Part shown: piece by piece, positions 1-8,236 of the stretch
Layout of the letters: every line of letters begins with the position of its first letter
How positions within the stretch are numbered: the stretch's first letter is position 1
Assembly: GCF_004364345.1 (NCBI RefSeq)
Contig: NZ_SOCA01000008.1
Coordinates: 124,001-188,000, forward strand
Source: Prosthecobacter fusiformis
Lineage (GTDB): Bacteria > Verrucomicrobiota > Verrucomicrobiia > Verrucomicrobiales > Verrucomicrobiaceae
Length of the DNA stretch: 64,000 nt
Direction of reading: 5' to 3'
The notes under the pieces: model-generated
What the model saw: only the letters and a program-made list of their open reading frames with translations
The model's database searches: none
What the model was told of the DNA's origin: nothing
Translations under genes and position numbers: made by a program

Positions 1-2
1 TG

Positions 3-743
3 GACTACGTGAAGCATTGCTGCGACGATTTCACCGAACTCCATGGCGACCGCCACATCGGGGATGACCACGCCATGCCAGCCGGCTTCGCCACCTGGGG
101 CGGCAAAAAGGTCGTCGTCATCGGTCATCAAAAAGGCCGCGACACCAAGGAAAACCTCCTGCGCAACTTCGGCAGCGCCCATCCTGAAGGCTACCGCAAA
201 GCCCTCCGCCTCATGCGCATGGCGGAAAAATTCAGCCTTCCCATCGTCACCCTCATTGATACACCCGGAGCCTTCCCAGGCATCGGTGCTGAAGAGCGCA
301 ACATCGCTGAAGCCATCGCCTTCAACCTTCGTGAAATGATGCTCCTGCGCACCCCCATCGTCGCCGTCGTTATCGGTGAAGGTGGCTCCGGCGGTGCCCT
401 CGGCATCGGCATCGCCGACCGCGTCCTCATGATGGAAAACGCTTATTACAGTGTCATCAGCCCCGAAGGCTGCGCCGCCATCCTCTGGAAACACCGCGAG
501 CACGCCCCCGAAGCCGCCTCTGCCCTCAAGCTCAGCGCCCAGGACCTTTCCAAGCTCGGCATCATCGACGGCATCGTCCCCGAGCCAGCCGGTGGAGCCC
601 ACAACGATCACTTCGTCGCCGCCGAGGCCCTCAAAGGTGCCGTCTTGAACGCCATCAACGATCTCGAGAAGCTCCCCACCGCCGAACTCCTCGAAGGCCG
701 CTACCAGAAGTTCCGCGCCCTCGGCAAGTTCACCGAGAACTGA
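3..743 (+). CDS. accA: Acetyl-CoA carboxylase carboxyltransferase subunit alpha, 5' truncated by the window edge
   Basis: This is the alpha half of the carboxyltransferase that moves the carboxyl group from carboxybiotin to acetyl-CoA, the first step of fatty-acid synthesis in the cytoplasm. About 246 residues are visible; family members are about 320 residues, so the N-terminus lies left of the window, and the frame is open to base 3. Recognisable AccA blocks are GHQKGRDTKENLLRNFG, APEGYRKALRLM-type helix, LIDTPGAFPGIGAEERNIAEAIA, and the oxyanion/acyl-CoA segment VVIGEGGSGGALGIGIADR followed by YSVISPEGCAAILW. The GTG at base 9 is an internal valine codon, not the start. A strong intrinsic terminator follows 25 bases after the stop. 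Identification is secure. Confidence 0.97.
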   Translation, partial: DYVKHCCDDFTELHGDRHIGDDHAMPAGFATWGGKKVVVIGHQKGRDTKENLLRNFGSAHPEGYRKALRLMRMAEKFSLPIVTLIDTPGAFPGIGAEERNIAEAIAFNLREMMLLRTPIVAVVIGEGGSGGALGIGIADRVLMMENAYYSVISPEGCAAILWKHREHAPEAASALKLSAQDLSKLGIIDGIVPEPAGGAHNDHFVAAEALKGAVLNAINDLEKLPTAELLEGRYQKFRALGKFTEN

Positions 744-767
744 GATTGATAACTGCTAAGTTTCAAG

Positions 768-806
768 AAGCCCCGAGGTACGCTTGTACTCCGGGGCTTT
801 CTTTTC
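768..806 (+). terminator. Intrinsic terminator of accA
   Basis: AAGCCCCG...GTAC pairs with GTAC..CGGGGCTT across a short GCTT loop, with two internal mismatches, and is followed by TTCTTTT. It lies just after the accA stop on the same strand. Confidence 0.85.
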
Positions 807-887
807 CCCCCTTCGTAAAGGACTCTTGAGGTAGCCAAGCGGTGGTATTCCTTGCCAAAATCCAGGTTTAGAACTATACATCACTGG

Positions 888-1106
888 ATGAGCCAGACTG
901 TGCAACTCACTGTGCCGATGCCAGCCAACCTGGCCAGGCTGCGCTTTCCAAAAGCGTTGGATGACAGGTTGCATTACCTTCTCGATCTGCAAAGCAGTCA
1001 AGGCAAACTGACTCCCACAGAACGCAAAGAAGCTGAGGGGTTGGAAAGAATGGCGAGCATGCTCACAATTCTGAAGCTCGGTGCTCAGGTGAAGTCTTTG
1101 AAATAG
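888..1106 (+). CDS. Small hypothetical protein paired with an HNH endonuclease
   Basis: A 72-residue protein beginning MSQTVQLTVP; a TTG at 852 in the same frame would add 12 residues, but the ATG at 888 fits the likely beta-strand start better. The C-terminal half is a helical Leu/Glu/Lys-rich stretch (LDDRLHYLLDLQ..GKLTPTERKEAEGLERMASMLTILKLGAQ). Short proteins with this 'LT..E..EA..L' helix commonly sit directly upstream of a small HNH endonuclease in cyanobacteria, Planctomycetes and Verrucomicrobia; here the HNH gene starts 6 bases after the stop. The biological role of the pair is not established; a regulatory or antitoxin-like role is inference only. Confidence 0.7.
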   Translation: MSQTVQLTVPMPANLARLRFPKALDDRLHYLLDLQSSQGKLTPTERKEAEGLERMASMLTILKLGAQVKSLK

Positions 1107-1112
1107 CAAACA

Positions 1113-1522
1113 ATGGCCAATCTACGCCGACAAGTAACGGCAAGGGCTAAGAACCGATGCGAGTATTGCGGCTTGTCGCAATCAGGGCAGGCCGCGACCT
1201 TTCACCTGGATCACATTACTCCATTGCAGCTGGTGGTGCAACCACACTGGACAACCTCGCTTTGGCTTGTGTCCACTGTTCGCTCAGAAAAGGAGCAAAA
1301 GTGTTCGTCAAGGATCCTAAAACGAGCCGCAAAGTCCGCCTGTTCCATCCAAGAGATCAGCAGTGGAACCATCATTTCCGATGGTCCGGCAACAAGCTTT
1401 CAGGCATTACTTCCGTTGGCCGGGCTACGATCTCCACCATGGATCTAAACAGCACTGAACATCAAATCATTCGGTCCTTCGAGAGCATCCTCAAAAGGCA
1501 TCCTCCGCCAGGACATGTCTAA
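1113..1522 (+). pseudogene. HNH endonuclease interrupted by a single-base frameshift
   Basis: The first frame gives MANLRRQVTARAKNRCEYCG..., with the CxxC zinc knuckle and HLDHITP, the first half of an HNH fold. After DHITP the family continues in another frame: from base 1223 it reads IAAGGATTLDNLALACVHC, giving the second CxxC and the LDNLALAC signature, then LFHPRDQQWNHHFRW..GITSVGRATISTMDLN to a stop at 1522. Adding one base between 1222 and 1223 restores one 137-residue HNH protein of normal family length. Each frame alone lacks half the active site. The two halves are otherwise intact, so the lesion is recent, a sequencing error, or a programmed shift; no obvious slippery heptamer is present at the site. 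Confidence 0.85.
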
Positions 1523-1606
1523 CCCCTGATTCAAGAAGACCAGTTCAAGATATCCTTTCAGACATCTCAAACCGGCCAAAGGGGACTTGATGGAGATTAA
1601 TAAAAC

Positions 1607-3610
1607 CTAACTCTTGTTAGGCAGGTCCACGAGCATCTGGGCGTTGCTTGGGTAACGCTCCATGAGCTGGAGGACGCGCTGAATGGCATCGATGGGTTTG
1701 TGACCGGCGAGGCCGCGGCGGAGCATGTGGATCTTATCGAGCTGGAAGGGCTGCAGGAGCAGCTCTTCACGGCGGGTGCCGGACTTGAAGATGTTCACGG
1801 CGGGGTAGTAGAACTGCTCGGCGATCTTGCGATCCAGGACAAGTTCCATGTTACCGGTGCCTTTGAATTCCTGGAAGATCATGTCATCCATGCGGCTGCC
1901 GGTTTCCACCAGGGCCGTGGCCAGGACGGTGAGGCTGCCTGCCTGACGGGTGTTACGCGCGGCGGCGAACAGACGGCGGGGAATCTCCATGGCTCCCACG
2001 CCCATACCACCGCTCATCGTCGCACCGCCTGACTTGGCGTTGTTGAAGGCGCGGGCCAGACGGGTGATGGAATCCATGAGCATGAAGACATGCTCACCGC
2101 ATTCCACCAGGCGCTTGGCACGCTCCACAGCAAAGGCGGCGATGCGGGTGTGGCTCTTGATGTCCTGGTCGTTGGAGCTGGCGTAGATTTCCGCCTTCGG
2201 CAGGATGCGCTTGAATTCGGTGACTTCTTCCGGGCGCTCATCCACCAGCAGGATCATGAGGTGCATGTTCGGGTGGTTGGCGACGACGGCTTCAGCGATG
2301 TGCTGGAGGAGGGTCGTCTTACCTGCACGCGGCGGGGCCACGATGAGTCCGCGCTGGCCGCGGCCCACGGGGGTGAACATGTCGATCACGCGGGTAGTCA
2401 CGCGATCCTTCACTGTCTCAAGCTGGATCTTCTTGTTCGGATTGATGGCCTTCAGTTCTTCGAACAAAGGCAGGTCGCGCATGGCTTCTGGAGCACGTCC
2501 ATTGACCTCACTGACACTGGTGACTTGCAGACCGCGCTGCCCCTTTTGGGCCACGCCGACGATCTGCATGCCTTCACGAAGGGTGTACTGGCGGATGAAG
2601 TCGGCAGAGATGAAGGCATCATTGGGATGCTGGATGTACATGCGGTCCCGCTGGCGCAGGAAGCCGTATCCTTTGGGCGTCATTTCCAGGATGCCATCGG
2701 CCACTTCAGGCGGACCCATGGGGATCTCGGCGCGTGCACGCTCCTCATCACCGCCACCGGCCTGGGCATCGTTATGATGCTGATGACGCGGATGCCGCTG
2801 GCCACGGCCCTGGCCCTGGCCTTCACTATCCCTGTTGTTAGAGTATCCTTCACCTTCACGGTTGGGCTGACGCTCATTATCGCCCCGTTGGTTAGGCTGG
2901 CGATCACCCTCCCTATTGTTAGGCTGGCCACCACCACCCTGCTGGCGGGCGATTTTTTCCTGGCGGAAACGTTCACGGCGTTCCTTCCAGCGTTCAAACT
3001 TGGACTTGCGGCGCTCCTGAGGACCTTCCCCTGCAGGTGCTGGGGCTGAATATCCGGGCTGGGGAGCTGCGGCGGGTGCATGCACTGCAGGCTCCGCCAT
3101 GGCGGGGGTGGAAACAGGCGCTGGAGCCGCAGCCTGGGCTGGAGGAGGCACAATGGCGGCCTCTTCAACGATGGGCGGTGCAGCCACCACAGCAGGGGCA
3201 GGAGGAGCAGCCGGTGCAGGTGTGGTGACGGGGGCTACCTCATTCACCACTGGCTTTGCAGATTCTGCCACGCTGGCATCTGCCTGCATCTGAGCCAGCA
3301 TTTCAGCCGCTTTTTTCAAGACGGCTGATTTACGGACCGGCTTGGCTTTTTTAGCAACAGCCGTTTCTGGAGGCAGAGCTTCCTCAACGATCGGCGCGGG
3401 GGGGGGTGCGGCCTGCACAATGACCTCCGCAACCGGGGCGGGAGACTCTTTGACTGCGGCCGTTTTTTTGGCAGCGGTTTTCTTCGCAGCGACCTTGGTG
3501 GCCGCCACTTTCTTGGTCACTGCTTTTTTAGCCACCGCTTTCTTGGCGGTAGCCTTTTTGGCAGTCTTGGTGGAGGTCTCGGACAGGTCGAGCAGGAGTT
3601 CTTCGCTCAT
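1607..3610 (-). CDS. rho: Transcription termination factor Rho with long disordered N-terminal extension
   Basis: Rho is the hexameric RNA-dependent ATPase that terminates transcription. The C-terminal 370 residues are canonical: cold-shock-type RNA-binding domain (about 300-370), P-loop [12 protein letters not shown] near 427, Walker [11 protein letters not shown] near 455, Q-loop [13 protein letters not shown], and R-loop/arginine-finger region. The protein is 667 residues against about 420 for E. coli. The extra N-terminus holds histone-H1-like repeats of Lys-Lys-Ala/Thr-Ala (about 15-55), an Ala/Pro segment with PPP runs (60-195), and an Arg/Asn/Gly/Gln-rich stretch (205-290), all low complexity. 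The ATG at 3610 is preferred; a TTG four codons upstream is possible. It lies 18 bases downstream of yebC on the same strand, so co-transcription is likely. Confidence 0.96.
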   Translation of the reverse strand: MSEELLLDLSETSTKTAKKATAKKAVAKKAVTKKVAATKVAAKKTAAKKTAAVKESPAPVAEVIVQAAPPPAPIVEEALPPETAVAKKAKPVRKSAVLKKAAEMLAQMQADASVAESAKPVVNEVAPVTTPAPAAPPAPAVVAAPPIVEEAAIVPPPAQAAAPAPVSTPAMAEPAVHAPAAAPQPGYSAPAPAGEGPQERRKSKFERWKERRERFRQEKIARQQGGGGQPNNREGDRQPNQRGDNERQPNREGEGYSNNRDSEGQGQGRGQRHPRHQHHNDAQAGGGDEERARAEIPMGPPEVADGILEMTPKGYGFLRQRDRMYIQHPNDAFISADFIRQYTLREGMQIVGVAQKGQRGLQVTSVSEVNGRAPEAMRDLPLFEELKAINPNKKIQLETVKDRVTTRVIDMFTPVGRGQRGLIVAPPRAGKTTLLQHIAEAVVANHPNMHLMILLVDERPEEVTEFKRILPKAEIYASSNDQDIKSHTRIAAFAVERAKRLVECGEHVFMLMDSITRLARAFNNAKSGGATMSGGMGVGAMEIPRRLFAAARNTRQAGSLTVLATALVETGSRMDDMIFQEFKGTGNMELVLDRKIAEQFYYPAVNIFKSGTRREELLLQPFQLDKIHMLRRGLAGHKPIDAIQRVLQLMERYPSNAQMLVDLPNKS

Positions 3611-3628
3611 GGTTTTTTTCAAAATAGG

Positions 3629-4378
3629 TTAGGAAAGTTCATCGGCGATCTCGTCGGCGATTTCGAAGTTCGCGTGCACGGCCTGGGTGTCGTCGTAATC
3701 GTCCAGGACGTCGTAGAGCTTGATGATGGCACGGCCCACCTCCACATCGGTGATGGTCACCATGGTGCTAGGCTGGTAGATGAGGTTTTGTGACTTCGTG
3801 GTCACGCCTTTCTCACGCAGCGTGCTGGCCACATGGAAGGTCTGTTCAAAGGTGGTGTAAAGGATCCAGTCATCACCGGCATCCTGCACATCATCAGCTC
3901 CGGCTTCGAGAGCCAGCTCGGTGATAGCGTCTTCGGTGCGGTTGCCTTTTTCGATGCGGATTTCACCCATGCGGTTAAACATGTAGGCCACGCTGCCAGC
4001 ATCGGCGAAGCTGCCCTGGTTCTTGTCAAACATCACACGCAGGTCATTGGCGGCGCGGTTGCGGTTGTCCGTGACGATTTCCACCATCAGGGCCACACCG
4101 CCGGGGCCGTAGCCTTCATAAGTGATCTCTTCAATGGCCGCGCCGCCCAGTTCACCAGCGCCTTTTTTGATGGCGCGGTCAATGTTGTCATTGGGCACGT
4201 TGGCAGCACGGGCCGCCAGGATGGCGGAGCGCAGGCGTGCGTTCAGATCTGGATTGGAGCCGCCGTTCTTGGCGGCGATGGTGAGCTCCTTGGAAAGCTT
4301 GCTAAAGACCTTGCCACGCTTCACGTCCACCACGGCCTTGATGTGCTTGACCTTGGACCACTTGTTATGTCCTGCCAT
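3629..4378 (-). CDS. YebC/TACO1 family translation factor
   Basis: A 249-residue protein with the family start MAGHNKWSKVKHIKAVVDVKRGKVFSKLSKE and the block NVPNDNIDRAIKKG, followed by TYEGYGPGGVALMVE..NRNR. The family was long annotated as a transcriptional regulator (DUF28); more recent work on YebC and mitochondrial TACO1 points to relief of ribosome stalling at polyproline tracts. Length and all conserved blocks are normal. It is the first gene of a pair with rho, whose product here carries PPP motifs in its extension. No strong Shine-Dalgarno is visible before the ATG. The family call is secure; the molecular role is taken from family knowledge. Confidence 0.95.
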   Translation of the reverse strand: MAGHNKWSKVKHIKAVVDVKRGKVFSKLSKELTIAAKNGGSNPDLNARLRSAILAARAANVPNDNIDRAIKKGAGELGGAAIEEITYEGYGPGGVALMVEIVTDNRNRAANDLRVMFDKNQGSFADAGSVAYMFNRMGEIRIEKGNRTEDAITELALEAGADDVQDAGDDWILYTTFEQTFHVASTLREKGVTTKSQNLIYQPSTMVTITDVEVGRAIIKLYDVLDDYDDTQAVHANFEIADEIADELS

Positions 4379-4701
4379 GTTGCGATGTCTGGGGTTGGGG
4401 GAGAATAGAAGGGTGCTCCGGCGCTTCGCGGGCGGCGGATCCCGTTCGGGATGAATGGTATGGAATTGGGGAAAGAGCGGCCTTGCCGCGGTGTCTGCTC
4501 TGAAAACAAGCCGGGGCTTGTCGCAGGAAAGGATTTCGTGAGCCTTGGCCTTTTGAAATCACAGCTCCAATCGCCGGAGCAGTCACCAGTGTTCACCTGG
4601 TTGAGAGAACCAGGAACAGGCGGAGTGTGCGGGATACCCTGCATGGATGCAAGGTGTTTTTTTCTTCGATGCCGGATGGAAGAGGCGTGTTATCATCCTT
4701 C
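4379..4701. other. Divergent intergenic region between yebC and nadE
   Basis: 323 bases without a supportable gene. They must hold the promoters of yebC-rho (leftward) and nadE (rightward), but I see no convincing -35/-10 pair. Two structured spots stand out: a hairpin with 7-bp arms CCTGGTT/AACCAGG around a GAGAG loop (4596-4614) and a small dyad TGCAT-GG-ATGCA (4640-4651) about 50 bases before the nadE start. Confidence 0.5.
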
Positions 4702-6645
4702 ATGCCTGATCCAACCCAGCCTTCATGCCTTCGTGAACACCATGGTTTTGTCCGCGTCGCTGCTGTCTCCCCTGAATTAAAACTGGGAGATGTCGCCGCG
4801 AATGTGGCCATCATCCGCAGTGAGATGCAGCGTCTGGCTGGTGAAGGATGCCGCCTCATCGTCTTTCCTGAGCTATGTCTCACAGGCTATTCCTGTGCAG
4901 ATCTTTTTTATCAGCGCAGCCTACAGCAGCAGGCTCTGAACGGTGTGAAACAACTGGCGGAGGCGAATGCGGAGCTGGGCTGTTGCATCGTCGTCGGCCT
5001 GCCTCTGGCCATTCAGGGCAGGCTTTATAACGTGGCTGCCATCATCGGCGATGGGGAGATCCTTGGTTATGTGCCCAAGACTTTCCTGCCTAATTCAGGG
5101 GAATTTTATGAGCGCCGCTGGTTCTCCCCGGCGCAGACACTGACGGATACCCATACCGATGGCGATGGCACACCGGTGGGCACGGACTTGCTTTTTGAGG
5201 CGACGGATCTGCCGGGCTTCGTCCTGGGCATCGAGATCTGTGAAGACCTGTGGACCGTGATCCCACCCTCCAGCCATGCGGCCTTGGCCGGTGCGACGCT
5301 GCTGGCGAATCCATCCGCCAGCAATGAGGTGCTGGGCAAATTCAACTACCGCCGCCAGCTCATCACCCAGCAGAGCGCCCGCTGCTTGGCCTCGTATATT
5401 TATGCCAGCGCCGGTGCGGGGGAATCCAGCACAGATACGGTTTACTCAGGCCATAGCCTCATTGCTGAAAATGGAGTACTGATGGGCGAGACGGAACGCT
5501 TTTCTTTTGAAACCCGCGCCGTCATTGCAGATGTGGATCTGCAAAGGCTGGAGCATGAGCGGATGCGCAGCACGGTGTTTCGCGATGCAGCGGCCACGCA
5601 GTCTTATTCACGCATCACGTTTAATCTCGGTGAGCAGGAGACCGTGGCCAACAAGGCTTTGCAAAGGACGGTCTCTCCCCTGCCCTTTGTGCCACCAGCC
5701 GGTGCAGACCGCCAGGCGGTGTGCGAAGAGATCTTTGCCATCCAGGCCACCGCGCTCGCCCGCAGGCTGCGGCAGACGCATAGCAAGACGGCGGTGCTGG
5801 GCCTTTCCGGTGGGCTGGATTCCACCCTGGCGCTGCTGGTGATGATCGAAGCACTAAAGCGTGCTGGCATGCCACGCGATGCGGCACTGACCATCACCAT
5901 GCCCGGTTTTGGCACCACCAGCCGGACAAAAGGTAATGCTGAAAAACTGGCGGAAGCACTGCACATCCCGCTGCGTACCATTCCCATCGGTGCCGCCGTG
6001 GAGCAGCATTTTAAAGACATCTCCCACCCGCCAGGGCTGCATGATGTAACGTATGAAAACTCCCAGGCACGCGAACGCACACAGGTGCTCATGGATGTGG
6101 CCAACCAGACGAATGGCATCGTCGTGGGCACGGGCGACTTGTCAGAATCTGCCCTGGGCTGGTGCACCTTCAATGGCGACCACATGTCCATGTATCATGT
6201 GAATGCGGGCGTGCCGAAGACCCTGGTGAAATACCTCATCGAATGGTGCGCCACGGAGCTGTATGCGGAGGAGGCCGGTGCTATCCTGCATGACATCATT
6301 GATACACCCATTTCACCCGAACTGCTGCCCCTGGCGGCGGACGGCAGCATGGAGCAGAAAACGGAGGATACCGTGGGGCCGTATGAGCTGCATGATTTCT
6401 TCCTTTTCCACTTCGTCCGTCATGGCTGCGGGAAGGATAAGATCCTCTTCCTGGCTGAGCAGGCTCTGGGTGAAAAGTATGGCCGTGAGGTGATCGAGAA
6501 ATGGCTGACCGTATTCCTGCGTCGCTTTGTGCAGAGCCAGTTTAAACGGTCCTCCATGCCCGATGGCCCGAAGGTGGGATCAGTCGCCCTTTCTCCACGT
6601 GGTGACTGGCGGATGCCGAGCGATTACAGCGGCAGTGCTTTTTGA
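4702..6645 (+). CDS. nadE: Glutamine-dependent NAD+ synthetase
   Basis: Two-domain NadE of 647 residues that amidates nicotinic acid adenine dinucleotide to NAD+, using ammonia channelled from its own glutaminase. The N-terminal nitrilase-like glutaminase shows the Glu/Lys/Cys triad in VFPELCLTGYS, PKTFLPNSGEFYE and GIEICEDLW. The C-terminal ATP-pyrophosphatase domain has LGLSGGLDSTLAL and later GTGDLSESALGWCTFNGDHM. The ATG at 4702 (MPDPTQPS) puts the conserved HGFVRVAA near residue 15, as in the mycobacterial type; a GTG at 4627 in frame would add 25 unconserved residues. nadA lies in the same window at 30 kb but is not linked in an operon. Gene assignment is secure. Confidence 0.96.
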   Translation: MPDPTQPSCLREHHGFVRVAAVSPELKLGDVAANVAIIRSEMQRLAGEGCRLIVFPELCLTGYSCADLFYQRSLQQQALNGVKQLAEANAELGCCIVVGLPLAIQGRLYNVAAIIGDGEILGYVPKTFLPNSGEFYERRWFSPAQTLTDTHTDGDGTPVGTDLLFEATDLPGFVLGIEICEDLWTVIPPSSHAALAGATLLANPSASNEVLGKFNYRRQLITQQSARCLASYIYASAGAGESSTDTVYSGHSLIAENGVLMGETERFSFETRAVIADVDLQRLEHERMRSTVFRDAAATQSYSRITFNLGEQETVANKALQRTVSPLPFVPPAGADRQAVCEEIFAIQATALARRLRQTHSKTAVLGLSGGLDSTLALLVMIEALKRAGMPRDAALTITMPGFGTTSRTKGNAEKLAEALHIPLRTIPIGAAVEQHFKDISHPPGLHDVTYENSQARERTQVLMDVANQTNGIVVGTGDLSESALGWCTFNGDHMSMYHVNAGVPKTLVKYLIEWCATELYAEEAGAILHDIIDTPISPELLPLAADGSMEQKTEDTVGPYELHDFFLFHFVRHGCGKDKILFLAEQALGEKYGREVIEKWLTVFLRRFVQSQFKRSSMPDGPKVGSVALSPRGDWRMPSDYSGSAF

Positions 6646-6700
6646 TCAGCGGTTCCGCCGTCGCAAAGGCGGCATGACTGGGACCGTATGATTCGTGATG

Positions 6701-8131
6701 ATGAAATCCTTTCCCTTACTTTTGCCAGCACTGCTGCTGAGTTGCGTGCCTTTGCTCCATGCGACAGACGGGGCGGTGGACATCGGCTCCCGGCTGGAGC
6801 TTTTTGTGGACCGGCTCTTGATTGAAAAGATGACGGGGACTTCCCTGAAACTTCATGAGCCGGTGAAAGCTCCCAGGGCGAAGTCGCCCCTGCCAGTGAA
6901 TCACATGGTCACCGTCATCAAAGATGGGGAACTCTTTCGCGCCTGGTATCGCAACAGTGATCCCGCCTTTAAAGGCCCCTTTCACAGCGGCCATGCCGGA
7001 GAGACCGTGGCCTATGCTGAAAGCAAAGACGGGCACGAATGGACCTTCCCCAAACTGGGCCTGCATGAAATCGCCGGGACGCGGGAGAACAACATCATCC
7101 TGGCGAAGATGCCGCCTTTTTTGACGAACTTCATGCCCTTCCTGGATACCCGGCCCGGAGTGGCAGCCGGTGAGCGGTATAAGGCGCTGGCAGGCTATCC
7201 GGGAGGCGGGGATAAACGCGGCACGACAGAGCCTGGGCGTGGCCTTTTCGCCTTTGTTTCTCCCGATGGCATCACCTGGACTAAAAAAGCGGAGGCCATC
7301 CCGTATAACCCGAAGTGGCGACACGCGTTTGATTCCCCCAACGTCTCCTTTTGGTCCGAGGCGGAGAAACAATACGTCTGTTACTTTCGCACCTGGACCG
7401 ACCCGGAGCGGCTGCGCAGCATCAGCCGGGCGACTTCGCCAGACTTTATCACCTGGACGGAATCCGTGGAGATGAGGCCTAACCAGCCGGATGAGCATCT
7501 CTATACGAGCATGACGCATCCCTACTTCCGTGCACCGCACATCTACATCGCCCTGCCGACGAGATATGTGCCCGGCGTGGGTGAGGCAAAGGACAGTGAG
7601 ACGACGGCGAATACCACAGACATCCTTTTTATGACCAGCCGCGCAGGCTCGGTGCAATACGACCGTACTTTTAAGGAGGCCTATATCCGCCCAGGTCTAA
7701 ATCCCGCCCAGTGGATCAACCGGGCGAATTATGTGGCCTGCAATGTCCTCCCCACAGGGCCGCAGGAAATGTCCATCTACCACCGCAGCGGGGACCGGTA
7801 TGTGCTGCGCACGGATGGCTTAGCCTCCATCCACGCCGGAGCCGAAGAGGGGGAATTCCTGACCCGCCTGCTGATCTTTTCTGGCAAAGAACTGGTCTTA
7901 AACAGCAGCGGCAGCGCGGTGGGGCGCATCCAGGTGGAAATTCAGAAGGCCGATGGAGAGCCCTTCCCTGGATTCGCGCTGAAGGATTGCACCCCGGTCG
8001 TGGGGGATAAGATCGAGGCGGTGGTCCAGTGGAAGAGCCGGGCGGATGTAAGCTCCCTGGCTGGACAGCCGGTGCGGCTGCGTTTCCGCATGAAAGAAAC
8101 AGACCTCTATTCCCTGCAATTCCGCCCCTGA
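6701..8131 (+). CDS. Secreted glycosidase-like (five-bladed beta-propeller) protein
   Basis: A 476-residue exported protein. MKSFPLLLPALLLSCVPLLHA is a signal peptide with a plausible lipobox-like LLSC but a better signal-peptidase I site after LHA. The mature part has repeated W/Y-rich strands with 'sequence about-to-event' motifs such as GETVAYAESKDGHEWTFPKLG and ATSPDFITWTE, which resemble the N-terminal beta-propeller of the GH32/43/68 sialidase-like superfamily found in many Planctomycetes and Verrucomicrobia secreted proteins. The C-terminal 100 residues look like a beta-sandwich. Substrate and catalytic residues cannot be assigned. ATG 6698 and GTG 6695 are alternative starts adding one or two residues. 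No operon partner is evident. Confidence 0.75.
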   Translation: MKSFPLLLPALLLSCVPLLHATDGAVDIGSRLELFVDRLLIEKMTGTSLKLHEPVKAPRAKSPLPVNHMVTVIKDGELFRAWYRNSDPAFKGPFHSGHAGETVAYAESKDGHEWTFPKLGLHEIAGTRENNIILAKMPPFLTNFMPFLDTRPGVAAGERYKALAGYPGGGDKRGTTEPGRGLFAFVSPDGITWTKKAEAIPYNPKWRHAFDSPNVSFWSEAEKQYVCYFRTWTDPERLRSISRATSPDFITWTESVEMRPNQPDEHLYTSMTHPYFRAPHIYIALPTRYVPGVGEAKDSETTANTTDILFMTSRAGSVQYDRTFKEAYIRPGLNPAQWINRANYVACNVLPTGPQEMSIYHRSGDRYVLRTDGLASIHAGAEEGEFLTRLLIFSGKELVLNSSGSAVGRIQVEIQKADGEPFPGFALKDCTPVVGDKIEAVVQWKSRADVSSLAGQPVRLRFRMKETDLYSLQFRP

Positions 8132-8236
8132 AGCCATCGTTAGGTAAAAATCGGGCCACCCCAGGTTATTGAATTTCCGGTTGCCCTATGGAGGGCAGCG
8201 GCTTACTTGCGCGCCCGTTTCACATTTCCGCCAGCC

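Noticed and set aside
2090..3049. Open frame antisense to rho
   Set aside because: It is the shadow of the GC-rich rho extension; the other strand has unambiguous Rho motifs.
3610..3622. TTG start of rho at 3622
   Set aside because: The ATG at 3610 is stronger; the four extra residues are not conserved.
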